Assembly (NCBI RefSeq): GCF_036346855.1
Contig: NZ_CP107841.1
Location: 1,922,001 to 1,986,000, forward strand
Source of the DNA: Streptomyces europaeiscabiei
GTDB taxonomy: Bacteria; Actinomycetota; Actinomycetes; Streptomycetales; Streptomycetaceae
Reading direction: 5' to 3'
DNA length: 64,000 bases
Shown here: piece by piece, positions 10,001 through 22,421 of the stretch
How positions within the stretch are numbered: position 1 is the first letter of the stretch
Layout of the letters: each line of letters begins with the position of its first letter
The notes under the pieces: model-generated
Told to the model about the DNA's origin: nothing
Databases searched by the model: none
What the model saw: only the letters and a program-made list of their open reading frames with translations
Program-made: the position numbers and the translations under genes

Positions 10001-10039
10001 GAGTGGGGCTCCCGTACGGTTCGTACGGGAGCCCCACTC
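10001..10039. terminator. Bidirectional terminator between DUF349 gene and relA
   Basis: Perfect 18-bp inverted repeat: GAGTGGGGCTCCCGTACG (10001-10018) and its complement (10022-10039) with a three-base loop. It lies between two convergent genes and probably stops both. Confidence 0.92.
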
Positions 10040-10083
10040 GTATCGTCGGCTTGCCGCCCGCTCTTCACCGGCCCCCGCCCTAG

Positions 10084-12627
<2,544 letters not shown>

Positions 12628-12999
12628 GAGGACTCCTCGTACGCGATCCGGGTCCCCCGGTCAGGCTCCGGAGCACCCATGGTAGCGATCCCGCGTCCCG
12701 GACTCGCCTTCAGGCCACTGTGAGGGACGTCTACCCATGGAACACGAGGGGCGCGCAGCGGATTCCTGGGGCCGCCTCGAGGCCGTGCGCAACGGGGCGT
12801 CCGGTGGGTCGGTCGGTGCTGGGTCGGTACGGTCCGTGTGTGGTTGCTCGCGCGGTTCCCCTCGGCCCTTCGGAGCGCGCTCGGCGGGCCGGTGGGGTGG
12901 CGCGGAGGGGCGCGGGAGCGTTCCGTTCACCGGGCGCGACACGACGGGCGCCCCGGGAAGAATCCCGGGGCGCCCGTCGTGTGGTCGTCACGCTGTGGG
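12628..12999. other. relA upstream region
   Basis: 372 bases without a gene between apt and relA. It contains the apt terminator (12941-12980) and must contain the relA promoter(s). I see the GAGGAG site near 12633-12640 but no sigma-factor hexamers I would commit to. Several short open frames here look like GC-rich artefacts. Confidence 0.6.
12941..12980 (-). terminator. apt terminator
   Basis: Perfect 18-bp stem, ACGACGGGCGCCCCGGGA (12941-12958) with its complement at 12963-12980, four-base AGAA loop, 20 bases beyond the apt stop. It ends the long yajC/secDF/apt stretch. No T run, typical of streptomycete terminators. Confidence 0.88.
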
Positions 13000-13539
13000 T
13001 CAGACGGTGATCAGGGCCTCCAGCGGGGCTCCGGCCAGCGCGGACTCCAGGCGCTGCCGGCCCGTCAGGAAGGACAGCTCCATCAGCACCGCGACGCCGG
13101 CGACCTCGGCGCCCGCGCGGCGGATCAGCTGGAGGGAGGCCTCGGCGGTACCGCCGGTGGCGAGGACGTCGTCGATGACCATGACGCGGTCGCCCACGGC
13201 CAGGTCCTCGGCGTGCACCTCGATCTCGGCGGAGCCGTACTCCAGGTCGTAGGCCTGGCTGAGCGTGGCTCCGGGGAGCTTGCCCGCCTTGCGTACGGGG
13301 ATGAAGCCGACGCCGGCCCGGATCGCGGCCGGGGCTCCCAGGATGAAGCCCCGGGCCTCCAGGCCGACGATCTTCGTGGCGCCGTGCCGCACGGTCAGCT
13401 CCGCCAGCGCGTCCGTCAGCGCGGTGAACGCCGCAGGGTCGGCCAGCAGCGGGGTGATGTCCTTGAACATCACGCCCGGCTCCGGGTGGTCCGCGACGTC
13501 ACGGATGCGGCTGAGCAACAGCTCCTTGATGTCCGTCAT
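13000..13539 (-). CDS. apt: Adenine phosphoribosyltransferase
   Basis: Purine salvage enzyme converting adenine and PRPP to AMP. 179 residues, full length. The PRPP-binding motif RVMVIDDVLATGGTAEA lies at about 123-139; the family N-terminal signature is FKDITPLLADP and the adenine-pocket region GLEARGFILGAPAA. Its ATG overlaps the secF stop by four bases (ATGA), so it is translationally coupled to secD-secF. The secDF-apt-relA order is conserved in actinobacteria and places nucleotide salvage beside ppGpp metabolism. Confidence 0.96.
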   Translation of the reverse strand: MTDIKELLLSRIRDVADHPEPGVMFKDITPLLADPAAFTALTDALAELTVRHGATKIVGLEARGFILGAPAAIRAGVGFIPVRKAGKLPGATLSQAYDLEYGSAEIEVHAEDLAVGDRVMVIDDVLATGGTAEASLQLIRRAGAEVAGVAVLMELSFLTGRQRLESALAGAPLEALITV

Positions 13540-14630
13540 CGCCGCTTACCACCCCGGCCGCGGCTGCGGCTCCCCGGCTGGGCGCGCGGGCCGACCACCG
13601 CGGGGGTGGCGTCCGCCGACTCGTCGTCGTACGGACCGTCGGCCTCCGGCTCCTCGTCGTGCTCGGCCTGGGCCCGCTTGGCGAGTACGCGCTTCTTGAG
13701 TGCCTTCAACTGCGGCTCGCGCTCCTTGAGGTCGGCGACGAGCGGCGTGGCGATGAAGATCGACGAGTACGCACCGGCCGCGAGGCCGACGAACAGCGAC
13801 AGCGAGATGTCGTTGAGCATGCCCGCGCCGAGGACACCGCCACCGATGAACAGCAGACCGGCGACCGGCAGCAGCGCGACCACCGTGGTGTTGATCGAGC
13901 GCACCAGGGTGCTGTTGATCGAACGGTTGGCGATCTCGGCGTACGTCCAGCGGTTCTGCTTGGTGATGTCCTTCGTCTGCTCCTTGAGGCTGTCGAAGAC
14001 GACGACCGTGTCGTAGAGCGAGTAACCGAGGATCGTGAGCAGACCGATCACCGTGCCCGGCGTCACCTCGAAGCCGACGAGGGCATAGATGCCGATCGTG
14101 ATGGTGATGTCGTGGATCAGGGCGACGAACGCGGCGATGGCCATGCGCAACTCGAACGCGATCGCCAGATAGATCACCACGAGGACCAGGAAGATCGCGA
14201 GGCCCTGCCAGGCCTTGGTGGCGATCTGCTCACCCCAGCTGGGGCCGACCAGGTCTGCGTTGATCGTGTCCGCGTCGACCTTGAGGTCCTTGGCGAGCTC
14301 CTGCTTGATCTCGTCGGACTTGGCCGTGTCCACGCCGGAGATCTGGATGCGCAGGGTGTCGTTGCCGAGCTTCTGCACGATCGCGTCGTGGCCTGAGGCC
14401 TCCTCCGCGTACGTCTCGGCCTGGGTGACCGAGACGCTCGTCCGCTCCGTGGTGAAGACGGCGCCGCCCTGGAACTCGATGCCCATGCTCAGGCCGCGCA
14501 CCGCCAGGCCGAGGATGGCCGTGATGGTGATCAGGATCGAGACGCCGTACCAGATCTTGCGGTTGCCGACGAAGTCGTAACCGACCTCGCCGCGGTGGAG
14601 TCGGGCTCCGAGGTCACCGAGCTTCGACAT
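13536..14630 (-). CDS. secF: Protein translocase subunit SecF
   Basis: Partner of SecD in the proton-driven accessory complex that pulls secreted proteins out of the SecYEG channel. 364 residues with six predicted transmembrane helices: one near the N-terminus (WYGVSILITITAILGLAVRG), a large external P1-type domain containing GIEFQGG, then five clustered helices including ELRMAIAAFVALIHDITITIG and GYSLYDTVVVFD. The basic/Pro-rich tail is cytoplasmic. It starts one base after the secD stop and overlaps apt by four bases. Confidence 0.96.
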   Translation of the reverse strand: MSKLGDLGARLHRGEVGYDFVGNRKIWYGVSILITITAILGLAVRGLSMGIEFQGGAVFTTERTSVSVTQAETYAEEASGHDAIVQKLGNDTLRIQISGVDTAKSDEIKQELAKDLKVDADTINADLVGPSWGEQIATKAWQGLAIFLVLVVIYLAIAFELRMAIAAFVALIHDITITIGIYALVGFEVTPGTVIGLLTILGYSLYDTVVVFDSLKEQTKDITKQNRWTYAEIANRSINSTLVRSINTTVVALLPVAGLLFIGGGVLGAGMLNDISLSLFVGLAAGAYSSIFIATPLVADLKEREPQLKALKKRVLAKRAQAEHDEEPEADGPYDDESADATPAVVGPRAQPGSRSRGRGGKRR

Positions 14631-14631
14631 C

Positions 14632-16416
14632 TCAGGCCTCCTTCGGGTCGGCGGGGACGGCGGGACGGCGGGTGCGGCGCAGCGGCGGCCGGGCGCCCAG
14701 TCGCTTCGGGTCGAGACCGGACCAGGTGTGGCCGTTCCCGAAGAACTTCGTGCGGGCCAGCAGCGTCAGCAGCGGCTTCGTGAAGAAGAAGACGACCACG
14801 ACGTCGAGCACGGTCGTCAGACCGAGCGTGAACGCGAAGCCCTGGACCTTGCCGACGGTGACGATGAAGAGCACCGCCGCGGAGAGGAACGACACGAAGT
14901 CGGAGACCAGGATGGTGCGCCGGGCACGCGGCCAGGCCCGCTCGACGGCGGGGCGCAGCGTGCGGCCTTCGCGGATCTCGTCCCGTACGCGTTCGAAGTA
15001 CACGATGAACGAGTCCGCCGTGATACCGATCGCGACGATCGCACCGCAGACGGCCGGGAGGTTCAGCGCGAAGCCGATGGTCGGGCCGAGCAGCGCCATG
15101 AGCACGTAGGTCAGTGCCGCCGACACCAGCAGGGAGGCGATGGCGATCAGTGACAGGCCGCGGTAGTAGACGACCAGGTAGATCATGACCAGGGCCAGAC
15201 CGATCGCACCGGCGATCAGGCCGGCGTGCAGCTGGTCACCGCCGAGCGCGGGGCTGACGGTGGTGACGCTGGATTCCTTGAAGGTCAGCGGGAGCGCGCC
15301 GTACGACAGCATGTTGGCGAGGTTCTGGGCCTCGTCCTGCGTGAAGCTGCCGGAGATCTCGGCCTTGCCGCCGGTGACCGCCGCGCGCACGTAGGGGTGG
15401 GAGACGACCTCGTCGTCGAGGACGATCGCGAACTCGTTCTGCGGGGAGGTCTGGGTCGCCAGCTGGCCGGTGATGTCGGCGAACTTCTTCTCTCCCTTGG
15501 AGTCGAAGTCCATGACGACCTGCCAGCCGGTGCCGTTCTGGGTGTCGAGCAGCGCCTGGGCCTTGTCGACCTCGGTGCCGTCGACCCCGACCGGGCCGAG
15601 CACGAACTTGCTCCAGCTGCCGTTGTCCTGGCCACAGGCCACGACGATGTCGGTGGTCTTGCCCTTGCCGGCCTTGGCGCGCTGCTTGGGGTCGTTGCAG
15701 TCGAGGGCGGCGAACTCGGCCTGGAGCGCCTGTGTCGCCGCGTCGACGCTCGGGCTCGCCGACGGCGAGGCGCCGTCGGAGGCCTTGGCGGACGCGGAGC
15801 CGCTGCCGGAGGGCGTGGGGCTGGCCTTCAGCGCGTCGGTGACCGCACGGCCCTGGGACGTGGCGGAGGACGACGGGCCGGCGGTGTCACCGGACTCGGG
15901 CGAGGTCGCCTCGTCCTTGCCGTCGGAGCTCGACGGGCTCGGCGAGCCGCTGCCACTGGGGCTGGTGCTGGTGCTCGGCGAGCCGCTCGGGGTCTGGGTC
16001 GCTCCGGTGCCGATCTGGCTCTGCAGAACCGGGCGGAAGTACAGCTTCGCGGTGGTGCCGACCTGGTCCCGGGCCTCTTCGGAATCCGTGCCCTTGGGAA
16101 TGTTGACAATGATGTTGTCACGGCCCTGGGTCTGGACCTCTGCCTCGGACACGCCCAGACCGTTGACACGGCGGTTCATGATCTCGACCGCGGTGTCCAT
16201 GTTGGTCTTGTTGATCGCGTCGCGCTCGCCGGGCTCGTTGATCGCCGTCAGTGTGATGCTCGTACCACCGGCGAGGTCGATGCCGAGACGCGGAGTGGTG
16301 TGTCCGGAGGCGAACATTCCCCCGGTGAGCGCCACAAGGGCGATCAGGATGAGGGCCAGCGCGCGCCCAGGCTTGCTCTGGGCGCTGGCGCTCCGGCCCT
16401 TCTTCGGTGCTGCCAC
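14632..16416 (-). CDS. secD: Protein translocase subunit SecD
   Basis: 594 residues from GTG 16416. N-terminal transmembrane helix (LALILIALVALTGGMF), LGIDLAGGTSITL motif, periplasmic-side P1 domain, and five C-terminal helices with GLALVMIYLVVYYRGL and TADSFIVYFERVRDE. The P1 domain is interrupted at about residues 135-225 by a Ser/Thr/Pro/Gly/Asp-rich low-complexity insert, longer than in most bacteria. It follows yajC by 133 bases that include a weak hairpin near 16502-16548, and is coupled to secF. Confidence 0.96.
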   Translation of the reverse strand: MAAPKKGRSASAQSKPGRALALILIALVALTGGMFASGHTTPRLGIDLAGGTSITLTAINEPGERDAINKTNMDTAVEIMNRRVNGLGVSEAEVQTQGRDNIIVNIPKGTDSEEARDQVGTTAKLYFRPVLQSQIGTGATQTPSGSPSTSTSPSGSGSPSPSSSDGKDEATSPESGDTAGPSSSATSQGRAVTDALKASPTPSGSGSASAKASDGASPSASPSVDAATQALQAEFAALDCNDPKQRAKAGKGKTTDIVVACGQDNGSWSKFVLGPVGVDGTEVDKAQALLDTQNGTGWQVVMDFDSKGEKKFADITGQLATQTSPQNEFAIVLDDEVVSHPYVRAAVTGGKAEISGSFTQDEAQNLANMLSYGALPLTFKESSVTTVSPALGGDQLHAGLIAGAIGLALVMIYLVVYYRGLSLIAIASLLVSAALTYVLMALLGPTIGFALNLPAVCGAIVAIGITADSFIVYFERVRDEIREGRTLRPAVERAWPRARRTILVSDFVSFLSAAVLFIVTVGKVQGFAFTLGLTTVLDVVVVFFFTKPLLTLLARTKFFGNGHTWSGLDPKRLGARPPLRRTRRPAVPADPKEA

Positions 16417-16549
16417 CTTCTCGTACTCCCTCTCGGGCCGCCGTGCGCGGGGTCAGCGCGATGGCGGCCATGACTGGTGTCGGGAATCCGGGCGAAAACG
16501 GCACGTGCCCGGGGCGCGGGCGGTTCTCGCTCGCACTCCCGGGACGTGA

Positions 16550-17056
16550 CTACTTCGCGTCGGACTCGCCGTCGGTCTTCTTCGGCTCTGCTTCGGCGGC
16601 CTTGTCGGCGGCCTTCGACTCGGCGGTCTCGTCGGTCGCGTCGTCGGACGCGTCCTTCTTGCCGAGGTCGATGGGCTTGTCGTCGGAAGCGGCGGAAGCG
16701 TCGTCGGAGGGCTCGTCGGTCTCGGTGAGGGAGGAGGCGTCGTCCGGGACGACGTCGGACTTCAGGTCGTGCTCGATGCCGTGGACGATGCGGTTGTACT
16801 CCTCGTCACTGAGGACGGCACCGATGGCGTTCTTGGCGAACAGCAGCTCGACGCCCGGCCCGGCATCGAGGAGCAGCGTGTCCTCGCTGACCTCCTTGAC
16901 GGTCGCGTACATGCCCCCGATCGTGCGGACGCCGGAACCGGGCTGCAACTGGTTCCGCATGTCGACGGCCTGCTGCTGCTTCTTCTTGGCCGATCGGGTC
17001 ATCAGGATCATGGCCCCGATGAGCACGATGAACGGGAGGAGGGTCACGAGACTCAC
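16550..17056 (-). CDS. yajC: Preprotein translocase subunit YajC
   Basis: 168 residues from GTG 17056. A single N-terminal transmembrane helix (LVTLLPFIVLIGAMILM) is followed by the YajC core (KKKQQQAVDMRNQLQPGSGVRTIGG, split here into the basic KKKQQQ and GVRTIGGMYATV). A long acidic tail of about 70 residues rich in Asp, Ser, Ala and Lys is longer than in E. coli YajC (about 110 residues). Associates with SecDF; the three genes are consecutive here. Confidence 0.94.
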   Translation of the reverse strand: MSLVTLLPFIVLIGAMILMTRSAKKKQQQAVDMRNQLQPGSGVRTIGGMYATVKEVSEDTLLLDAGPGVELLFAKNAIGAVLSDEEYNRIVHGIEHDLKSDVVPDDASSLTETDEPSDDASAASDDKPIDLGKKDASDDATDETAESKAADKAAEAEPKKTDGESDAK

Positions 17057-17230
17057 GGGTCGGAACTTCCTTCACATGACCGCGATGGCGAGCGGCCTGA
17101 TGGTTGGGGGTATGTGTGCTGCCGACAGGGGCGGCATCGGCGGAGTCTAAGCGAGTCCACCGTGATGGAACAACGCACAGCATGTCACCGGGGTTCCATG
17201 ACGGGCGAGTACCGCGCCGTCACGAGACGG

Positions 17231-18301
17231 TCACGCCCCGAACAGGTCCTGTTGTCCGTTTCCGCCGGTCGTGGCGCGTGGCGGGGTGAGTCCGAGGTGG
17301 GCCCACGCGGCGGGTGTCGCCACCCGGCCGCGGGGGGTTCGGGCGAGCAGTCCCTCACGGACGAGGAAGGGCTCGGCGACCTCCTCCACGGTCTCGCGCT
17401 CCTCCCCCACGGCGACCGCGAGCGTCGACAGACCGACCGGTCCGCCGCCGAAGAGCTTGAGCAGGGCTTCGAGGACGCCCCGGTCGAGGCGGTCGAGGCC
17501 GCGGGCGTCCACCTCGTACACGGCGAGGGCGGCCGCGGCGATGTCGCGGGTGATGAAGCCGTCCGCCTTGACCTGCGCGTAGTCCCGTACACGGCGCAGC
17601 AGACGGTTGGCGATACGGGGCGTGCCGCGCGAGCGGCCCGCGATCTCGGCGGCGCCGTCCGTGTCGATCTCGACGTCGAGGAGGTTCGCCGAACGGTGGA
17701 TGACCCGCTCCAGCTCGGCGGGCTCGTAGAACTCCATGTGTGCGGTGAAGCCGAAGCGGTCGCGCAACGGCGGCGGCAGCAGTCCCGCGCGCGTGGTGGC
17801 GCCGACCAGGGTGAAGGGCGGCAGTTCGAGGGGGATCGCCGTGGCGCCGGGGCCCTTGCCGACGATCACGTCGACGCGGAAGTCCTCCATCGCCATGTAC
17901 AGCATCTCCTCGGCCGGCCGGGACATGCGGTGGATCTCGTCGAGGAAGAAGACCTCGCCCTCCTGGAGGGAGGAGAGGATCGCGGCCAGGTCGCCGGCGT
18001 GCTGGATGGCGGGGCCGGAGGTGATGCGGATGGGGGCGCCCATCTCGGCCGCGATGATCATCGAGAGGGTGGTCTTGCCGAGGCCCGGGGCACCGGAGAG
18101 CAGGACGTGGTCGGCGGTGGCCCCGCGCGCGCGTGCCGCCCGCAGGACCAGGTCGAGCTGTTCGCGGACCTTCTCCTGACCGATGAACTCGTCCAGGTCC
18201 TTGGGGCGCAGGGCGGCCTCGACGGCCTGGTCCTCACCATCGGCGACAGAGCCCACCAGCCGCTCGGAGGCGGTGTCGTCGGTCGTGTCGTCCCAGTTCA
18301 C
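17231..18301 (-). CDS. ruvB: Holliday junction branch migration ATPase RuvB
   Basis: Hexameric AAA+ motor that drives branch migration of Holliday junctions with RuvA. 356 residues from GTG 18301 (GGAGAG upstream). Walker [10 protein letters not shown] at about 66-74, Walker [11 protein letters not shown] at about 115-124, sensor 1 [20 protein letters not shown], and the C-terminal winged helix with [14 protein letters not shown]. It lies 190 bases downstream of ruvA rather than overlapping it, unlike the ruvC-ruvA pair, and may have its own promoter. Confidence 0.97.
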   Translation of the reverse strand: MNWDDTTDDTASERLVGSVADGEDQAVEAALRPKDLDEFIGQEKVREQLDLVLRAARARGATADHVLLSGAPGLGKTTLSMIIAAEMGAPIRITSGPAIQHAGDLAAILSSLQEGEVFFLDEIHRMSRPAEEMLYMAMEDFRVDVIVGKGPGATAIPLELPPFTLVGATTRAGLLPPPLRDRFGFTAHMEFYEPAELERVIHRSANLLDVEIDTDGAAEIAGRSRGTPRIANRLLRRVRDYAQVKADGFITRDIAAAALAVYEVDARGLDRLDRGVLEALLKLFGGGPVGLSTLAVAVGEERETVEEVAEPFLVREGLLARTPRGRVATPAAWAHLGLTPPRATTGGNGQQDLFGA

Positions 18302-18491
18302 TGAAACTCTCCTCGCAGGGGCGTGCCGGGTGCGTTCGGTTCGGCCGGGGGGCCGGCCCGCGGCCGGAGGCCGCTTTCAGGTGCTGCGCCCCCGGACAGA
18401 CACAGCATGGCGTGTGCCTCGCGGTCGCGGTCGGACGGAGCCGGTGGCCGTACCCGTCGTACGGGTTTCGTACGAGGGCCCGACAGTCCGG

Positions 18492-19097
18492 TCAGCGGGC
18501 TCTGTTGAGGGTCTGGAGGGCGGCCTTCAGCAACTGGCCCACCTGGGGCGTGCCTTCGGCGGCCTCGGCCTGGGGGGCCACGGCCGACACCGCCTCGTCC
18601 GCCTCGCGGGTGGCGTATCCGAGGCCGATCAGGGCGGCGTGCAACTGGTCGCGCCAGCCCTGGGTGACCGGGGCGCCGATCGCGGGGGCGCCGATCGGCT
18701 CGCCGAGGCGGTCCTTCAGTTCGAGCAGCAGCTTCTGGGCACCCCTCTTGCCGATGCCGGGGACGGCGATCAGCGCCTTCTCGTCACCGGTGGCCACCGC
18801 CCGGCGCAGGGCGTCGGGTGTGTGCACGGCGAGCATCGCCTGGGCGAGGCGCGGGCCGACGCCGCTCGCGGTCTGCAGCAGCACGAAGACCTGCCGCTCG
18901 TCGTCGTCCATGAACCCGTACAGCGTCAGCGAGTCCTCCCGTACGACGAGGGAGGTGGCGAGCTTGGCCGGCTGACCGAGCCGCAGCGTGGACAGCGTGT
19001 TCGGCGTGCACTGCAGGGCCATGCCGACCCCGCCCACCTCGACCACCGCTGTGTCGGGAGCGAGTGCGGCGACCGTGCCGCTGACGAAGGCGATCAT
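18492..19097 (-). CDS. ruvA: Holliday junction DNA helicase subunit RuvA
   Basis: Binds four-way junctions as a tetramer and loads RuvB. 201 residues from ATG 19097. N-terminal OB fold ([32 protein letters not shown]), central helix-hairpin-helix pair ([14 protein letters not shown] and [20 protein letters not shown]), then a linker and a C-terminal RuvB-binding domain ([15 protein letters not shown]). It overlaps ruvC by four bases (ATGA), so the two are translationally coupled. Confidence 0.96.
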   Translation of the reverse strand: MIAFVSGTVAALAPDTAVVEVGGVGMALQCTPNTLSTLRLGQPAKLATSLVVREDSLTLYGFMDDDERQVFVLLQTASGVGPRLAQAMLAVHTPDALRRAVATGDEKALIAVPGIGKRGAQKLLLELKDRLGEPIGAPAIGAPVTQGWRDQLHAALIGLGYATREADEAVSAVAPQAEAAEGTPQVGQLLKAALQTLNRAR

Positions 19098-19678
19098 GCC
19101 GTACGGCCTTTCAGTGCGTTCGATGTGCGCGAGGTGTTCGCCGCGCGCGAGGTGTTCGCTGCTTTGGTCGCCTGCAGGGCGACGGCCTGCTGGAGGCGGT
19201 TCTGTGCGGGAGCCCGCCAGATGTGGCAGATGGCGAGGGCGAGGGCGTCGGCGGCGTCCGCCGGTTTCGGAGGTGCGTCGAGCCGGAGGAGACGAGTGAC
19301 CATGGCGCCGACCTGGGCCTTGTCGGCGCGGCCGCTGCCGGTGACGGCGGCCTTGACCTCGCTGGGCGTGTGCAGGGCGACGGGGATGCCGCGGCGGGCG
19401 GCACACAGCATGGCGACGGCGCTTGCCTGGGCGGTGCCCATGACCGTCCTTACGTTGTGCTGGCTGAACACCCGTTCCACGGCGACGAATTCGGGGCGGT
19501 GTTCGTCGAGCCACTGCTCGATGCCCTGCTCGATCGCGACGAGACGGAGCCCCAACTCCGCGTCCGCGGGCGTGCGGACGACACCGACGCCGAGCATGGT
19601 GAGCGGCCGTCCGGCGACACCCTCCACGACTCCGACCCCGCAACGGGTCAGCCCCGGGTCCACCCCCAGTACGCGCAC
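19094..19678 (-). CDS. ruvC: Crossover junction endodeoxyribonuclease RuvC
   Basis: RNase H-fold resolvase that nicks Holliday junctions. 194 residues from GTG 19678, with GGGAGGG about four to five bases ahead. Catalytic acidic positions are visible in VLGVDPG (D7), the FVAVERVF strand (Glu) and DAADALALA near the C-terminus (Asp pair). The last 25 residues are a Thr/Arg/Asn-rich extension beyond the usual core. First gene of the ruvCA pair; a terminator at 19745 separates it from yebC. Confidence 0.95.
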   Translation of the reverse strand: MRVLGVDPGLTRCGVGVVEGVAGRPLTMLGVGVVRTPADAELGLRLVAIEQGIEQWLDEHRPEFVAVERVFSQHNVRTVMGTAQASAVAMLCAARRGIPVALHTPSEVKAAVTGSGRADKAQVGAMVTRLLRLDAPPKPADAADALALAICHIWRAPAQNRLQQAVALQATKAANTSRAANTSRTSNALKGRTA

Positions 19679-19744
19679 ACGACCCTCCCATCGATCACCT
19701 GTTTGTGCAGGCTATCGGGTGCCACTGACAACAGCGGAGAACGC

Positions 19745-19778
19745 GACGGGCCGACGGGGTGTGTCCCGTCGGCCCGTC
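19745..19778 (-). terminator. yebC terminator
   Basis: Perfect 14-bp arms GACGGGCCGACGGG (19745-19758) and CCCGTCGGCCCGTC (19765-19778) with a six-base loop, between the yebC stop (19824) and the ruvC start (19678). It implies that ruvCA is transcribed from its own promoter. Confidence 0.88.
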
Positions 19779-19823
19779 GAAGTCCATCGGCCGTGGAGCC
19801 CGTTCGGCTCGGCCGGCGGAGCG

Positions 19824-20576
19824 CTACGCGTCGACCTTGGCCATGACGTCGTCGCTCACGTCGAAGTTGGCGAAGACGTTCTGGACGTCGTCGCTGTCCT
19901 CCAGGGCGTCGATCAGCTTGAAGATCTTCCGGGCGCCCTCCTCGTCCAGCTCGACCTGCATGGTCGGGACGAAGTTGGCCTCGGCCGAGTCGTAGTCGAT
20001 CCCGGCCTGCTGGAGGGAGGTGCGGACCGCGACCATGTCGGTGGCCTCGCTGAGCACCTCGAAGGCCTCACCCAGGTCGTTGACTTCCTCGGCACCCGCG
20101 TCGAGCACGACCTCGAGGACGTCGTCCTCGGACAGCTCGCCCTTGGGGACGATCACGACGCCCTTGCGGTTGAAGAGGTACGAGACGGAGCCCGGGTCCG
20201 CCATCGAGCCACCGTTGCGGGTCATGGCGACGCGGACGTCGGAGGCGGCCCGGTTGCGGTTGTCGGTGAGGCACTCGATGAGCACCGCGACACCGTTCGG
20301 ACCGTAGCCCTCGTACATGATCGTCTCGTAGTCGGCGCCACCGGCCTCGAGGCCGCCACCGCGCTTGACCGCGGAGTCGATGTTCTTGTTCGGGACCGAC
20401 TGCTTCTTGGCCTTCTGGATGGCGTCGTAGAGAGTCGGGTTGCCCTCGATGTCGACGCCACCCATCCGGGCCGCGACCTCGATGTTTTTGATCAGCTTCG
20501 CGAAGAGCTTGCCGCGCTTGGCGTCGATCACGGCCTTCTTGTGCTTCGTCGTAGCCCATTTAGAGTGGCCGGACAT
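19824..20576 (-). CDS. YebC/PmpR family protein
   Basis: 250-residue member of the YebC/PmpR/TACO1 family. N-terminal signature [23 protein letters not shown], mid-region [13 protein letters not shown] and [19 protein letters not shown], and a characteristically acidic C-terminus ending [13 protein letters not shown]. The family has been described both as DNA-binding regulators and as ribosome-associated factors that help translate difficult stretches, so the assignment to a regulator is not settled. The neighbourhood ruvCAB-yebC is widely conserved. It follows pdxT by 48 bases. Confidence 0.94.
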   Translation of the reverse strand: MSGHSKWATTKHKKAVIDAKRGKLFAKLIKNIEVAARMGGVDIEGNPTLYDAIQKAKKQSVPNKNIDSAVKRGGGLEAGGADYETIMYEGYGPNGVAVLIECLTDNRNRAASDVRVAMTRNGGSMADPGSVSYLFNRKGVVIVPKGELSEDDVLEVVLDAGAEEVNDLGEAFEVLSEATDMVAVRTSLQQAGIDYDSAEANFVPTMQVELDEEGARKIFKLIDALEDSDDVQNVFANFDVSDDVMAKVDA

Positions 20577-20624
20577 CTGCCTGTCTCCTTCGCGTAACCC
20601 AACTCCGTACGAACCCGAGAGATC

Positions 20625-21233
20625 CTACAAGGACTCCGCCGCCCGGTTCGCGCGCACCATCTCGACGAAGAGGGCGTGCAGCCGGTGGTCGCCGGTCAGC
20701 TCCGGGTGGAACGACGTGGCGAGGGCGTTGCCCTGGCGTACGGCGACGATGTGGCCGTCGTGCTCGGCGAGCACCTCGGTCCGCGCGCCCACGGATTCGA
20801 CCCAGGGGGCGCGGATGAAGACGCCCTCCACGGGATCGCCCTCGACGCCCCGCACGTCGACCGCCGCTTCGAAGGACTCGTTCTGGCGGCCGAAGGCGTT
20901 GCGGCGCACGATCATGTCGATGCCGCCGATGGTCTCCTGGCCCGAGCGGGGGTCGAGGATCTTGTCGGCCAGCATGATCAGTCCGGCGCAGGTGCCGTAG
21001 ACGGGCATGCCGTCATGCACGCGCGCGCGGAGGGGTTCCATCACGCCGAAGAGGACGGCCAGCTTGGAGATGGTGGTGGACTCGCCGCCGGGGATGACGA
21101 GGCCGTCCACCTCGGCGAGTTCCTCGGGGCGCCGAACCGGCCTGGCCACGGCATCGGCCGCGGCCAGGGCGACGAGGTGCTCCCGTACGTCGCCCTGGAG
21201 GGCCAGGACGCCTATGACGGGGGTGTCGCTCAT
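20625..21233 (-). CDS. pdxT: Pyridoxal 5'-phosphate synthase glutaminase subunit PdxT
   Basis: Class I glutamine amidotransferase subunit that supplies ammonia to PdxS for de novo vitamin B6 synthesis. 202 residues. Nucleophile Cys at about 82 in [10 protein letters not shown]; His and Glu of the triad at about 176 and 178 in SFHPEL; oxyanion region PGGESTTI at 48-55. It starts six bases after the pdxS stop and is certainly co-transcribed with it. Confidence 0.97.
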   Translation of the reverse strand: MSDTPVIGVLALQGDVREHLVALAAADAVARPVRRPEELAEVDGLVIPGGESTTISKLAVLFGVMEPLRARVHDGMPVYGTCAGLIMLADKILDPRSGQETIGGIDMIVRRNAFGRQNESFEAAVDVRGVEGDPVEGVFIRAPWVESVGARTEVLAEHDGHIVAVRQGNALATSFHPELTGDHRLHALFVEMVRANRAAESL

Positions 21234-21239
21234 GGGTGC

Positions 21240-22157
21240 TTACCAGCCCCGGTTCGCGTAGCGCTCGGCCTCGGGGAGGGTGTCGCAGTTGATGCCGACC
21301 ATGGCCTCGCCCAGGTTGCGGGAGGCGTCCGCGATGATCTTCGGGTCGTCGTAGAAGGTGGTGGCCTTCACGATGGCGGCGGCGCGCTTGGCCGGGTCAC
21401 CGGACTTGAAGATGCCGGAGCCGACGAAGACGCCCTCGGCACCGAGCTGGCGCATCAGCGCGGCGTCGGCGGGGGTGGCCACACCGCCGGCGGAGAACAG
21501 GACGACCGGGAGCTTGCCCAGCTCGGCGACCTCCTTGACGATCTCGTACGGGGCGCGCAGCTCCTTGGCGGCGGCGTACAGCTCGTTGTTGTCGAAGCCG
21601 CGCAGCTTGGCGATCTCGTTCTTGATCTGGCGCAGGTGACGGACGGCCTCGACGACGTTGCCGGTACCGGCCTCGCCCTTGGAGCGGATCATGGCCGCGC
21701 CCTCGGCTATGCGGCGCAGGGCCTCGCCGAGGTTGGTGGCGCCGCAGACGAAGGGGGTCGTGAAGGCCCACTTGTCGGAGTGGTTGACCTCGTCGGCCGG
21801 GGTGAGGACCTCGGACTCGTCGATGTAGTCCACGCCGAGGGACTGCAGGACCTGGGCCTCGACGAAGTGGCCGATGCGGGACTTGGCCATGACCGGGATG
21901 GAGACGGCCTCGATGATGCCCTCGATCATGTCCGGGTCGGACATCCGGGCCACGCCGCCGTCCTTGCGGATGTCGGCGGGGACCCGCTCGAGGGCCATGA
22001 CCGCGACCGCGCCCGCGTCCTCGGCGATCTTGGCCTGCTCGGCGTTGACGACGTCCATGATCACACCGCCCTTGAGCTGCTCGGCCATGCCGCGCTTCAC
22101 GCGGGCGGTGCCGGTCTCGGGGGTCGGGGCGGAGGGGCTGGAGAGCGTGCTGGACAC
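21240..22157 (-). CDS. pdxS: Pyridoxal 5'-phosphate synthase lyase subunit PdxS
   Basis: TIM-barrel enzyme forming PLP from ribose 5-phosphate, glyceraldehyde 3-phosphate and ammonia from PdxT. 305 residues from GTG 22157 (GAGG eight bases upstream). Conserved blocks: [16 protein letters not shown], the Schiff-base lysine at about K92 in [23 protein letters not shown], and [19 protein letters not shown]. Longer upstream frames lack a ribosome site and are not conserved in type. Operon pdxS-pdxT. Confidence 0.97.
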   Translation of the reverse strand: MSSTLSSPSAPTPETGTARVKRGMAEQLKGGVIMDVVNAEQAKIAEDAGAVAVMALERVPADIRKDGGVARMSDPDMIEGIIEAVSIPVMAKSRIGHFVEAQVLQSLGVDYIDESEVLTPADEVNHSDKWAFTTPFVCGATNLGEALRRIAEGAAMIRSKGEAGTGNVVEAVRHLRQIKNEIAKLRGFDNNELYAAAKELRAPYEIVKEVAELGKLPVVLFSAGGVATPADAALMRQLGAEGVFVGSGIFKSGDPAKRAAAIVKATTFYDDPKIIADASRNLGEAMVGINCDTLPEAERYANRGW

Positions 22158-22259
22158 GGGATTGACCTCGCTCGGGGAAGGGGGTTTCTGCAAGCTCCGA
22201 GGAAACGCGAGGGGACCAGGCCACTGCAAGGGCCAATGGGGAGGCGGTGGCTCGTTTTC

Positions 22260-22421
22260 CGGCACGGTCGTGGCTGAGCTGGGCTTTCTTCGCCCCGCCT
22301 CCCCTGCCCGTTTCCCATCCCCTGGGGCGCTGCCCCTTCGACCCCGAGGAGCGGGTTTCTTCGAGTGCGGGTGGGTGGGGGCTTGTCTCGCAGTTCCTCG
22401 CGCCCCTGAGGGGGCCGGGGG
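22260..22421. repeat. Dispersed Streptomyces intergenic element (pdxS upstream)
   Basis: GC-rich non-coding stretch between the LemA-like gene stop and pdxS. It contains GGGGCGCTGCCCCTTCGACCCC and, at about 22389-22414, CTCGCAGTTCCTCGCGCCCC (shown in part), a diverged copy of the same element seen at 23.0, 30.5, 40.1 and 58.5 kb. Probably a terminator-like hairpin family. Confidence 0.6.

Noticed and set aside
18784..19299. Extra small frames around ruvA/ruvC, including a fused 399-residue frame
   Set aside because: The fused frame starts in the wrong frame of ruvC; ruvA begins at ATG 19097 with a four-base overlap.
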